This document shows, in pieces, positions 48,601 to 61,900 of a stretch of 64,000 bases of DNA. The notes beneath the pieces are model-generated. The model was not told the origin of the DNA and searched no databases. It worked only from the letters and a program-made list of their open reading frames with translations. Location: contig CM054115.1 of the NCBI GenBank assembly GCA_028673005.1, forward strand, positions 2,542,001 through 2,606,000, read 5' to 3'. The number at the start of each line of letters is the position of its first letter. The stretch's first letter is position 1. A program made the position numbers and the translations under genes. Source of the DNA: Tanypteryx hageni. Taxonomy: Eukaryota; Arthropoda; Insecta; Odonata; Petaluridae.

Positions 48601-51600
48601 AGGAACGATAGTAGAGGATGCGATAGAATGAGGAACGATCGAGGTGGAGGCGATAGACGGAGGAACGATAGAGGTGGAGGCTATAGAGTGGAGAATGGTA
48701 ATGGGGGAAGCGATAGAATGAGGAACGATAGTAGAGGAGGCGATAGAATGAGGAACAATCGAGGTGGAGGCGATAGACGGAGGAACGATAGAGGTGGAGG
48801 CTATAGAGTGGAAAATGGTAGTGGGGGAAGAGATAGAGGGATGAACGATAGTAGAGGTGGCGATAGAGGGAGGAACGATCGAGGTGGAGGCGACAGACGG
48901 AGGAACGATAGAGGTGGAGGCTATAGAGTGGAGAATGGTAGTGGGGGAAGAGATAGAGGGAGGAACGATAATAGAGGAGGCGATAGAGGGAGGAACGATA
49001 GAGTTGGAGGCTATAGAGTGGAGAATGGTAGTGGGGGAAGCGATAGAGGGAGGAACGATAGTATAGTATTCGATAGAGCTAGGAACGATTGAGGTGGAGG
49101 CGATAGACGTAGGATCGATAGAGGTGGAGGCTATAGAGTGGAAAATGGTAGTGGGGGAAGAGATAGAGGGATGAACGATAGTAGAGGTGGCGATAGAGGG
49201 AGGAACGATCGAGGTGGAGGCGATAGACGGAGAAACGATAGAGTTGGAGGCTATAGAGTGGAGAATGGTAGTGGGGGAAGCGATAGAGGGAGGAACGATA
49301 GTAGAGGATGCGATAGAGGGAGGAACGATCGAGGTGGAGGCGATAGACGGAGGAACGATAGAGGTGGAGGCTATAGAGTGGAGAATGTTTAGTGGGGGAA
49401 GCGATAGAGGGAGGAACGATAGTAGAGGTTGCGATAGAGGGAGGAACGATCGAGGTGGAGGCGATAGACGGAGGAACGATAGAGGTGGAGGCTATAGAGT
49501 GGAGAATGGTAGTGGGGGAAGAGATAGAGGGAGGAACGATAATAGAGGAGGCGATAGAGGGAGGAACGATCGAGGTGGAGTCGATAGACGGAGGAACGAT
49601 AGAGTTGGAGGCTATAGAGTGGAGAATGGTAGTGGGGGAAGCGATAGAGGGAGGAACGATAGTATAGTATTCGATAGAGGTAGGAACGATTGAGGTGGAG
49701 GCGATAGACGTAGGAACGATAGAGGTGGAGGCTATAGAGTGGAAAATGGTAGTGGGGGAAGAGATAGAGGGATGAACGATAGTAGAGTTGGCGATAGAGG
49801 GAGGAACGATCGAGGTGGAGGCGATAGACGGAGAAACGATAGAGGTGCAGGCTATAGATTGGAGAATGGTAGTGGGGGAAGCGATAGAGGGAGGTACGAT
49901 AGTAGAGAGGCGAAAGAGGGAGGAACGATCGAGGTGGAGGCGATAGACGGAGGAACGATAGAGGTGGAGGGTATAGAGTGGAGAATGGTAGTGGGGGAAG
50001 TGATAGAGGGAGGAACGATAGTAGAGGAGGCGATAGAGGGAGGAACGATAGAGGTGGAGGCTATAGAGTGGAGAATGTTTAGGGGGGAAGCGATAGAGGG
50101 AGGAACGATAGTAGAGGATGCGATAGAATGAGGAACGATCGAGGTGGAGGCGATAGACGGAGGAACGATGGAGGTGGAGGCTATAGAGTGGAGAATGGTA
50201 ATGGGGGAAGCGATAGAATGAGGAACGATAGCAGAGGAGGCGATAGAGGGAGGAACGAACGAGGTGGAGGCGATAGACGGAGGAACGATAGAGGTGGAGG
50301 CTATGGAGTGGAGAATGGTAGTGGGGGAAAAGATAGATGGAGGAACGATAGTAGAGGAGGCGATAGAGGGAGGAACGATCGAGGTGGAGGCGATAGACCG
50401 AGGAACGATAGAGTTGGAGGCTATAGAGTGGAAAATGGTAGTGGGGGAAGCGATAGAGGGAGGAACGATAGTAGAGGATGCGATAGAGTGAGGAACGATC
50501 GAGGTGGAGGCGATAGACGGAGGAACGATACAGGTGGAGGCTATAGAGTGGAAAATGGTAGTGGGGGAAGAGATAGAGGTATGAACGATAGTAGAGGAGG
50601 CGATAGAGGGAGGAACGATCGAGGTGGAGGCGATAGACGGAGGAAAGATAGAGGTGGAGGCTATAGAGTGGAGAATGGTAGTGGGGGAAGCGATAGAGGG
50701 AGGAACGATAGTAGAGAATGCGATAGAGGGAGGAACGATCGAGGTGGAGGCGATAGACGGAGGAACGATAGAGGTGGAGGCTATAGTGTGGAGAATGGTA
50801 GTGGGGGATGCGATAGTGGGAGGAACCATAGTAGAGGATGCGATAGAGGGAGGAACGATTGAGGTGGAGGCGATAGACGGAGGAACGATAGAGGTGGAGG
50901 CTATAGAGTGGAGAATGGTAGTGGGGGAAGCGATAGAGGAGAAACGATAGTAGAGGATGCGATAGAGGGAAGAACGATCGAGGTGGAGGCGATAGACGGA
51001 GGAACGATAGAGGTGGAGGCTATAGAGTGGAGAATGGTAATGGGGGAAGCGATAGAATGAGAAACGATAGTAGAGGTGGCGATAGAGGTAGGAACGATCG
51101 AGGTGGAGGCGATAGACGGAGAAACGATAGAGGTGGAGGCTATAGAGTGGAGAATGTTTAGGGGGGAAGCGATAGAGGGAGGAACGATAGTAGAGGATGC
51201 GATAGAATGAGGAACGATCGAGGTGGAGGCGATAGACGGAGGAACGATAGAGGTGGAGGCTATAGAGTGGAGAATGGTAATGGGTGAAGCGATAGATTGA
51301 GGAACGATAGTAGAGGAGGCGATAGAGGGAGAAACGATCGATGTGGAGGCGATAGACGGAGGAACGATAGAGGTGGAGGCTATAGAGTGGAGAATGGTAG
51401 TGGGGGAAGAGATAGAGGGAGGAACGATAGTAGAGGAGGCTATAGAGGGAGGAACGATCGAGGTGGAGGCGATAGACGGAGGAACGATAGAGTTGGAGGC
51501 TATAGAGTGGAGAATGGTAGTGGGGGAAGCGATAGAGGGAGGAACGATAGTAGAGGATGCGATAGAGGGAGGAACGATCGAGGTGGAGGCGATAGACGGA

Positions 51601-53821
51601 GGAACGATAGAGGTGGAGGCTATAGAGTGGAGAATGTTTAGTGGGGGAAGCGATAGAGGGAGGAACGATAGTAGAGGATGCGATAGAATGAGGAACGATC
51701 GAGGTGGAGGCGATAGACGGAGGAACGATAGAGGTGGAGGCTATAGAGTGGAGAATGGTAATGGGGGAAGCGATAGAATGAGGAACGATAGTAGAGGAGG
51801 CGATAGAATGAGGAACGATCGAGGAGGAGGCGATAGACGGAGGAACGATAGAGGTGGAGCCTATAGAGTGGAGAATGGTAATGGGGGAAGCGATAGAATG
51901 AGGAACGATAGTAGAGGAGGCGATAGAGGGAGGAACGATCGAGGTGGAGGCGATAGACGGAGGAACGATAGAGGTGGAGGCTATAGAGTGGAGAATGGTA
52001 GTGGGGGAAGCGATAGAGGGAGGAAAGATAGTAGAGGAGGCGATAGAGTGAGGAACGATCGAGGTGGAGGCGATAGACGGAGGAATGATAGAGGTGGAGG
52101 CTATAGAGTGGAGAATGTTTAGTGGGGGAAGCGAGAGAGGGAGGAACGATAGTAGAGGATGCGATAGAATGAGGAACGATCGAGGTGGAGGCGATAGACG
52201 GAGGAACGATAGAGGTGGAGGCTATAGAGTGGAGAATGTTTAGTGGGGGAAGCGATAGAGGGAGGAACGATAGTAGAGGATGCGATAGAATGAGGAACGA
52301 TCGAGGTGGAGGCGATAGACGGAGGAACGATAGAGGTGGAGGCTATAGAGTGGAGAATGGTAATGGGGGAAGCGATAGAATGAGGAACGATAGTAGAGGA
52401 GGCGATAGAATGAGGAACAATCGAGGTGGAGGCGATAGACGGAGGAACGATAGAGGTGGAGGCTATAGAGTGGAAAATGGTAGTGGGGGAAGAGATAGAG
52501 GGATGAACGATAGTAGAGGTGGCGATAGAGGGAGGAACGATCGAGGTGGAGGCGACAGACGGAGGAACGATAGAGGTGGAGGCTATAGAGTGGAGAATGG
52601 TAGTGGGGGAAGAGATAGAGGGAGGAACGATAATAGAGGAGGCGATAGAGGGAGGAACGATAGAGTTGGAGGCTATAGAGTGGAGAATGGTAGTGGGGGA
52701 AGCGATAGAGGGAGGAACGATAGTATAGTATTCGATAGAGCTAGGAACGATTGAGGTGGAGGCGATAGACGTAGGAACGATAGAAGTGGAGGCTATAGAG
52801 TGGAAAATGGTAGTGGGGGAAGAGATAGAGGGATGAACGATAGTAGAGGTGGCGATAGAGGGAGGAACGATCGAGGTGGAGGCGATAGACGGAGAAACGA
52901 TAGAGTTGGAGGCTATAGAGTGGAGAATGGTAGTGGGGGAAGCGATAGAGGGAGGAACGATAGTAGAGGATGCGATAGAGGAAGGAACGATCGAGGTGGA
53001 GGCGATAGACGGAGGAACGATAGAGGTGGAGGCTATAGAGTGGAGAATGTTTAGTGGGGGAAGCGATAGAGGGAGGAACGATAGTAGAGGTTGCGATAGA
53101 GGGAGGAACGATCGAGGTGGAGGCGATAGACGGAGGAACGATAGAGGTGGAGGCTATAGAGTGGAGAATGGTAGTGGGGGAAGAGATAGAGGGAGGAACG
53201 ATAATAGAGGAGGCGATAGAGGGAGGAACGATCGAGGTGGAGTCGATAGACGGAGGAACGATAGAGTTGGAGGCTATAGAGTGGAGAATGGTAGTGGGGG
53301 AAGCGATAGAGGGAGGAACGATAGTATAGTATTCGATAGAGGTAGGAACGATTGAGGTGGAGGCGATAGACGTAGGAACGATAGAAGTGGAGGCTATAGA
53401 GTGGAAAATGGTAGTGGGGGAAGAGATAGAGGGATGAACGATAGTAGAGGTGGCGATAGAGGGAGGAACGATCGAGGTGGAGGCGATAGACGGAGAAACG
53501 ATAGAGTTGGAGGCTATAGAGTGGAGAATGGTAGTGGGGGAAGCGATAGAGGGAGGAACGATAGTAGAGGATGCGATAGAGGGAGGAACGATCGAGGTGG
53601 AGGCGATAGACGGAGGAACGATAGAGGTGGAGGCTATAGAGTGGAGAATGTTTAGTGGGGGAAGCGATAGAGGGAGGAACGATAGTAGAGGATGCGATAG
53701 AATGAGGAACGATCGAGGTGGAGGTGATAGACGGAGGAACGATAGAGGTGGAGGCTATAGAGTGGAGAATGGTAATGGGGGAAGCGATAGAATGAGGAAC
53801 GATAGTAGAGGAGGCGATAGA
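42655..53821 (+). repeat. 11.2-kb block copied from 15.6-26.9 kb
   Basis: This is the largest copied block in the window. It matches 15,575-26,861 at offset 27,080 up to about 52.1 kb and at offset 26,960 after that. The 120-base change is the loss of one whole unit at the hybrid unit 52,118-52,238, which removes the GACTAAAG variant present at 25,140. Edges are set by mismatches at 42,653-42,654 and at 53,822. Private changes include T in GAGTTGGCG near 49,788, ATACAGG near 50,531, T at 48,047 and T at 53,725. Confidence 0.85.
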
Positions 53822-55954
53822 ATGAGGAACGATCGAGGTGGAGGCGATAGACGGAGGAACGATAGAGGTGGAAGCTATAGAGTGGAAAATGGTAATGGGG
53901 GAAGCGATAGAATGAGGAACGATAGTAGAGGAGGCGATAGAGGGAGGAACGATCGAGGTGGAGGCGATAGACGGAGGAACGATAGAGGTGGAGGCTATAG
54001 AGTGGAGAATGGTAGTGGGGGAAGCGATAGAGGGAGGAACGATAGTAGAGGAGGCGATAGAGTGAGGAACGATCGAGGTGGAGGCGATAGACGGAGGAAC
54101 GATAGAGGTGGAGGCTATAGAGTGGAGAATGTTTAGGGGGGAAGCGATAGGGGGAGGAACGATAGTAGAGGATGCGATAGAATGAGGAACGATCGAGGTG
54201 GAGGCGATAGACGGAGGAACGATAGAGGTGGAGGCTATAGAGTGGAGAATGGTAATGGGGGAAGCGATAGAATGAGGAACGATAGTAGAGGAGGCGATAG
54301 AGGGAGGAACGATCGAGGTGGAGGCGATAGACGGAGGAACGATAGAGGTGGAGGCTATAGAGTGGAGAATGGTAGTGGGGGACGCGATAGAGGGAGGAAC
54401 GATAGTAGAGGAGGCGATAGAGTGAGGAACGATCGAGGTGGAGGCGATAGACGGAGGAATGATAGAGGTGGAGACTATAGAGTGGAGAATGTTTAGTGGG
54501 GGAAGCGATAGAGGGAGGAACGATAGTAGAGGATGTGATAGAAGAAGGAACGATCGAGGTGGAGGCGATAGATGGAGGAACGATAGAGGTGGAGGCTATA
54601 GAGTGGAGAATGGTAATGGGGGAAGCGATAGAATGAGGAACGATAGTAGAGGAGGCGATAGAGTGAGGAACGAACGAGGTGGAGGCGATAGACGGAGGAA
54701 CGATAAAGGTGGAGTCTATAGAGTGGAGAATTGTAGTGGGGGAAGAGATAGAGGGAGGAACGATAGTAGAAGAGGCGATGGAGGGAGAAACGATCGAGGT
54801 GGAGGCGATAGACGGAGGAACGATAGAGGTGGAGGCTATAGAGTGGAGAATGTTTAGGGGGGAAGCGATAGAGGGAGGAACGATAGTAGAGGATTCGATA
54901 GAGGGAGGAACGGTTGAGGTGGAGGCGATAGACGTAGGAACGATAGAGGTGGAGGCTATAGAGTGGAGAATGGTAGTGGGGGAAGCGATAGAGGGAGGAA
55001 CGATAGTAGAGGATGCGATAGAGTGAGGAACGATCGAGGTGGAGGCGATAGACGGAGGAACGATAGAGGTGGAGGCTATAGAGTGGAAAATGGTAGTGGG
55101 GGAAGCGATAGAGGGAGGAACGATAGTAGAGGATGCTATAGAGGGAGGAACGATCGAGGTGGAGGCGATAGACGGAGGAACGATAGAGGTGGAGGGTATA
55201 GAGTGGAGAATGTTTAGGGGGGGAAGCGATAGAGGGAGGAACGATAGTAGAGGAGGCGATAGACGGAGGAACGATAGAGGTGCAGGCTATAGATTGGAGA
55301 ATGGTAGTGGGGGAAGCGATAGAGGGAGGTACGATAGTAGAGAGGCGAAAGAGGGAGGAACGATCGAGGTGGAGGCGATAGACGGAGGAACGATAGAGGT
55401 GGAGGGTATAGAGTGGAGAATGGTAGTGGGGGAAGTAATAGAGGGAGGAACGATAGTAGAGGAGGCGATAGAGGGAGGAACGATAGAGGTGGAGGCTATA
55501 GAGTGGAGAATGTTTAGGGGGGAAGCGATAGAGGGAGGAACGATAGTAGAGGATGCGATAGAATGAGGAACGATCGAGGTGGAGGCGATAGACGGAGGAA
55601 CGATGGAGGTGGAGGCTATAGAGTGGAGAATGGTAATGGGGGAAGCGATAGAATGAGGAACGATAGCAGAGGAGGCGATAGAGGGAGGAACGAACGAGGT
55701 GGAGGCGATAGACGGAGGAACGATAGAGGTGGAGGCTATGGAGTGGAGAATGGTAGTGGGGGAAGAGATAGAGCGAGGAACGATAGTAGAGGAGGCGATA
55801 GATGGAGGAACGATCGAGGTGGAGGCGATAGACGGAGGAACGATAGAGTTGGAGGCTATAGAGTGGAGAATGGTAGTGGGGGAAGCGATAGAGGCAGGAA
55901 CGATAGAGGTGGAGGCTATAGAGTAGAGAATGGTAGTGGAGGAAGAGATAGAGG
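47757..55954 (+). repeat. First copy of an 8,198-base tandem duplication
   Basis: This block is followed at once by a near-identical copy at offset 8,198. It lies largely inside the 11.2-kb block, and the second copy shares that block's private variants (GAGTTGGCG, ATACAGG, the T at 48,047, the missing GACTAAAG unit). The duplication is therefore younger than those changes. Its length is 181 bases greater than the 8,017-base HOR, so it is not the same HOR phase or composition. It contains two GCGACAGA markers, at 48,890 and 52,552. Confidence 0.9.
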
Positions 55955-58900
55955 GAGGAACGATAGTAGAGGAGGCGATAGAGGGAGAAACGATCGATGT
56001 GGAGGCGATAGACGGAGGAACGATAGAGGTGGAGGCTATAGAGTGGAGAATGGTAGTGGGGGAAGCGATAGAGGGAGGAACGATAGTAGAGGATGCGATA
56101 GAGGGAGGAACGATCGAGGTGGAGGCGATAGACGGAGGAACGATAGAGGTGGAGGCTATAGAGTGGAGAATGTTTAGTGGGGGAAGCGATAGAGGGAGGA
56201 ACGATAGTAGAGGATGCGATAGAATGAGGAACGATCGAGGTGGATGCGATAGACGGAGGAACGATAGAGGTGGAGGCTATAGAGTGGAGAATGGTAATGG
56301 GGGAAGCGATAGAATGAGGAACGATAGTAGAGGAGGCGATAGAATGAGGAACGATCGAGGAGGAGGCGATAGACGGAGGAACGATAGAGGTGGAGCCTAT
56401 AGAGTGGAGAATGGTAATGGGGGAAGCGATAGAATGAGGAACGATAGTAGAGGAGGCGATAGAGGGAGGAACGATCGAGGTGGAGGCGATAGACGGAGGA
56501 ACGATAGAGGTGGAGGCTATAGAGTGGAGAATGTTTAGTGGGGGAAGCGAGAGAGGGAGGAACGATAGTAGAGGATGCGATAGAATGAGGAACGATCGAG
56601 GTGGAGGCGATAGACGGAGGAACGATAGAGGTGGAGACTAAAGAGTGGAGAATGGTAATGGGGGAAGCGATAGAATGAGGAACGATAGTAGAGGAGGCGA
56701 TAGAGTGAGGAACGATCGAGGTGGAGGCGATAGACGGAGGAACGATAGAGGTGGAGGCTATAGAGTGGAGAATGTTTAGTGGGGGAAGCGATAGAGGGAG
56801 GAACGATAGTAGAGGATGCGATAGAATGAGGAACGATCGAGGTGGAGGCGATAGACGGAGGAACGATAGAGGTGGAGGCTATAGAGTGGAGAATGGTAAT
56901 GGGGGAAGCGATAGAATGAGGAACGATAGTAGAGGAGGCGATAGAATGAGGAACAATCGAGGTGGAGGCGATAGACGGAGGAACGATAGAGGTGGAGGCT
57001 ATAGAGTGGAAAATGGTAGTGGGGGAAGAGATAGAGGGATGAACGATAGTAGAGGTGGCGATAGAGGGAGGAACGATCGAGGTGGAGGCGACAGACGGAG
57101 GAACGATAGAGGTGGAGGCTATAGAGTGGAGAATGGTAGTGGGGGAAGAGATAGAGGGAGGAACGATAATAGAGGAGGCGATAGAGGGAGGAACGATAGA
57201 GTTGGAGGCTATAGAGTGGAGAATGGTAGTGGGGGAAGCGATAGAGGGAGGAACGATAGTATAGTATTCGATAGAGCTAGGAACGATTGAGGTGGAGGCG
57301 ATAGACGTAGGATCGATAGAGGTGGAGGCTATAGAGTGGAAAATGGTAGTGGGGGAAGAGATAGAGGGATGAACGATAGTAGAGGTGGCGATAGAGGGAG
57401 GAACGATCGAGGTGGAGGCGATAGACGGAGAAACGATAGAGTTGGAGGCTATAGAGTGGAGAATGGTAGTGGGGGAAGCGATAGAGGGAGGAACGATAGT
57501 AGAGGATGCGATAGAGGGAGGAACGATCGAGGTGGAGGCGATAGACGGAGGAACGATAGAGGTGGAGGCTATAGAGTGGAGAATGTTTAGTGGGGGAAGC
57601 GATAGAGGGAGGAACGATAGTAGAGGTTGCGATAGAGGGAGGAACGATCGAGGTGGAGGCGATAGACGGAGGAACGATAGAGGTGGAGGCTATAGAGTGG
57701 AGAATGGTAGTGGGGGAAGAGATAGAGGGAGGAACGATAATAGAGGAGGCGATAGAGGGAGGAACGATCGAGGTGGAGTCGATAGACGGAGGAACGATAG
57801 AGTTGGAGGCTATAGAGTGGAGAATGGTAGTGGGGGAAGCGATAGAGGGAGGAACGATAGTATAGTATTCGATAGAGGTAGGAACGATTGAGGTGGAGGC
57901 GATAGACGTAGGAACGATAGAGGTGGAGGCTATAGAGTGGAAAATGGTAGTGGGGGAAGAGATAGAGGGATGAACGATAGTAGAGTTGGCGATAGAGGGA
58001 GGAACGATCGAGGTGGAGGCGATAGACGGAGAAACGATAGAGGTGCAGGCTATAGATTGGAGAATGGTAGTGGGGGAAGCGATAGAGGGAGGTACGATAG
58101 TAGAGAGGCGAAAGAGGGAGGAACGATCGAGGTGGAGGCGATAGACGGAGGAACGATAGAGGTGGAGGGTATAGAGTGGAGAATGGTAGTGGGGGAAGTG
58201 ATAGAGGGAGGAACGATAGTAGAGGAGGCGATAGAGGGAGGAACGATAGAGGTGGAGGCTATAGAGTGGAGAATGTTTAGGGGGGAAGCGATAGAGGGAG
58301 GAACGATAGTAGAGGATGCGATAGAATGAGGAACGATCGAGGTGGAGGCGATAGACGGAGGAACGATGGAGGTGGAGGCTATAGAGTGGAGAATGGTAAT
58401 GGGGGAAGCGATAGAATGAGGAACGATAGCAGAGGAGGCGATAGAGGGAGGAACGAACGAGGTGGAGGCGATAGACGGAGGAACGATAGAGGTGGAGGCT
58501 ATGGAGTGGAGAATGGTAGTGGGGGAAAAGATAGATGGAGGAACGATAGTAGAGGAGGCGATAGAGGGAGGAACGATCGAGGTGGAGGCGATAGACCGAG
58601 GAACGATAGAGTTGGAGGCTATAGAGTGGAAAATGGTAGTGGGGGAAGCGATAGAGGGAGGAACGATAGTAGAGGATGCGATAGAGTGAGGAACGATCGA
58701 GGTGGAGGCGATAGACGGAGGAACGATACAGGTGGAGGCTATAGAGTGGAAAATGGTAGTGGGGGAAGAGATAGAGGTATGAACGATAGTAGAGGAGGCG
58801 ATAGAGGGAGGAACGATCGAGGTGGAGGCGATAGACGGAGGAAAGATAGAGGTGGAGGCTATAGAGTGGAGAATGGTAGTGGGGGAAGCGATAGAGGGAG

Positions 58901-61900
58901 GAACGATAGTAGAGAATGCGATAGAGGGAGGAACGATCGAGGTGGAGGCGATAGACGGAGGAACGATAGAGGTGGAGGCTATAGTGTGGAGAATGGTAGT
59001 GGGGGATGCGATAGTGGGAGGAACCATAGTAGAGGATGCGATAGAGGGAGGAACGATTGAGGTGGAGGCGATAGACGGAGGAACGATAGAGGTGGAGGCT
59101 ATAGAGTGGAGAATGGTAGTGGGGGAAGCGATAGAGGAGAAACGATAGTAGAGGATGCGATAGAGGGAAGAACGATCGAGGTGGAGGCGATAGACGGAGG
59201 AACGATAGAGGTGGAGGCTATAGAGTGGAGAATGGTAATGGGGGAAGCGATAGAATGAGAAACGATAGTAGAGGTGGCGATAGAGGTAGGAACGATCGAG
59301 GTGGAGGCGATAGACGGAGAAACGATAGAGGTGGAGGCTATAGAGTGGAGAATGTTTAGGGGGGAAGCGATAGAGGGAGGAACGATAGTAGAGGATGCGA
59401 TAGAATGAGGAACGATCGAGGTGGAGGCGATAGACGGAGGAACGATAGAGGTGGAGGCTATAGAGTGGAGAATGGTAATGGGTGAAGCGATAGATTGAGG
59501 AACGATAGTAGAGGAGGCGATAGAGGGAGAAACGATCGATGTGGAGGCGATAGACGGAGGAACGATAGAGGTGGAGGCTATAGAGTGGAGAATGGTAGTG
59601 GGGGAAGAGATAGAGGGAGGAACGATAGTAGAGGAGGCTATAGAGGGAGGAACGATCGAGGTGGAGGCGATAGACGGAGGAACGATAGAGTTGGAGGCTA
59701 TAGAGTGGAGAATGGTAGTGGGGGAAGCGATAGAGGGAGGAACGATAGTAGAGGATGCGATAGAGGGAGGAACGATCGAGGTGGAGGCGATAGACGGAGG
59801 AACGATAGAGGTGGAGGCTATAGAGTGGAGAATGTTTAGTGGGGGAAGCGATAGAGGGAGGAACGATAGTAGAGGATGCGATAGAATGAGGAACGATCGA
59901 GGTGGAGGCGATAGACGGAGGAACGATAGAGGTGGAGGCTATAGAGTGGAGAATGGTAATGGGGGAAGCGATAGAATGAGGAACGATAGTAGAGGAGGCG
60001 ATAGAATGAGGAACGATCGAGGAGGAGGCGATAGACGGAGGAACGATAGAGGTGGAGCCTATAGAGTGGAGAATGGTAATGGGGGAAGCGATAGAATGAG
60101 GAACGATAGTAGAGGAGGCGATAGAGGGAGGAACGATCGAGGTGGAGGCGATAGACGGAGGAACGATAGAGGTGGAGGCTATAGAGTGGAGAATGGTAGT
60201 GGGGGAAGCGATAGAGGGAGGAAAGATAGTAGAGGAGGCGATAGAGTGAGGAACGATCGAGGTGGAGGCGATAGACGGAGGAATGATAGAGGTGGAGGCT
60301 ATAGAGTGGAGAATGTTTAGTGGGGGAAGCGAGAGAGGGAGGAACGATAGTAGAGGATGCGATAGAATGAGGAACGATCGAGGTGGAGGCGATAGACGGA
60401 GGAACGATAGAGGTGGAGGCTATAGAGTGGAGAATGTTTAGTGGGGGAAGCGATAGAGGGAGGAACGATAGTAGAGGATGCGATAGAATGAGGAACGATC
60501 GAGGTGGAGGCGATAGACGGAGGAACGATAGAGGTGGAGGCTATAGAGTGGAGAATGGTAATGGGGGAAGCGATAGAATGAGGAACGATAGTAGAGGAGG
60601 CGATAGAATGAGGAACAATCGAGGTGGAGGCGATAGACGGAGGAACGATAGAGGTGGAGGCTATAGAGTGGAAAATGGTAGTGGGGGAAGAGATAGAGGG
60701 ATGAACGATAGTAGAGGTGGCGATAGAGGGAGGAACGATCGAGGTGGAGGCGACAGACGGAGGAACGATAGAGGTGGAGGCTATAGAGTGGAGAATGGTA
60801 GTGGGGGAAGAGATAGAGGGAGGAACGATAATAGAGGAGGCGATAGAGGGAGGAACGATAGAGTTGGAGGCTATAGAGTGGAGAATGGTAGTGGGGGAAG
60901 CGATAGAGGGAGGAACGATAGTATAGTATTCGATAGAGCTAGGAACGATTGAGGTGGAGGCGATAGACGTAGGAACGATAGAAGTGGAGGCTATAGAGTG
61001 GAAAATGGTAGTGGGGGAAGAGATAGAGGGATGAACGATAGTAGAGGTGGCGATAGAGGGAGGAACGATCGAGGTGGAGGCGATAGACGGAGAAACGATA
61101 GAGTTGGAGGCTATAGAGTGGAGAATGGTAGTGGGGGAAGCGATAGAGGGAGGAACGATAGTAGAGGATGCGATAGAGGAAGGAACGATCGAGGTGGAGG
61201 CGATAGACGGAGGAACGATAGAGGTGGAGGCTATAGAGTGGAGAATGTTTAGTGGGGGAAGCGATAGAGGGAGGAACGATAGTAGAGGTTGCGATAGAGG
61301 GAGGAACGATCGAGGTGGAGGCGATAGACGGAGGAACGATAGAGGTGGAGGCTATAGAGTGGAGAATGGTAGTGGGGGAAGAGATAGAGGGAGGAACGAT
61401 AATAGAGGAGGCGATAGAGGGAGGAACGATCGAGGTGGAGTCGATAGACGGAGGAACGATAGAGTTGGAGGCTATAGAGTGGAGAATGGTAGTGGGGGAA
61501 GCGATAGAGGGAGGAACGATAGTATAGTATTCGATAGAGGTAGGAACGATTGAGGTGGAGGCGATAGACGTAGGAACGATAGAAGTGGAGGCTATAGAGT
61601 GGAAAATGGTAGTGGGGGAAGAGATAGAGGGATGAACGATAGTAGAGGTGGCGATAGAGGGAGGAACGATCGAGGTGGAGGCGATAGACGGAGAAACGAT
61701 AGAGTTGGAGGCTATAGAGTGGAGAATGGTAGTGGGGGAAGCGATAGAGGGAGGAACGATAGTAGAGGATGCGATAGAGGGAGGAACGATCGAGGTGGAG
61801 GCGATAGACGGAGGAACGATAGAGGTGGAGGCTATAGAGTGGAGAATGTTTAGTGGGGGAAGCGATAGAGGGAGGAACGATAGTAGAGGATGCGATAGAA

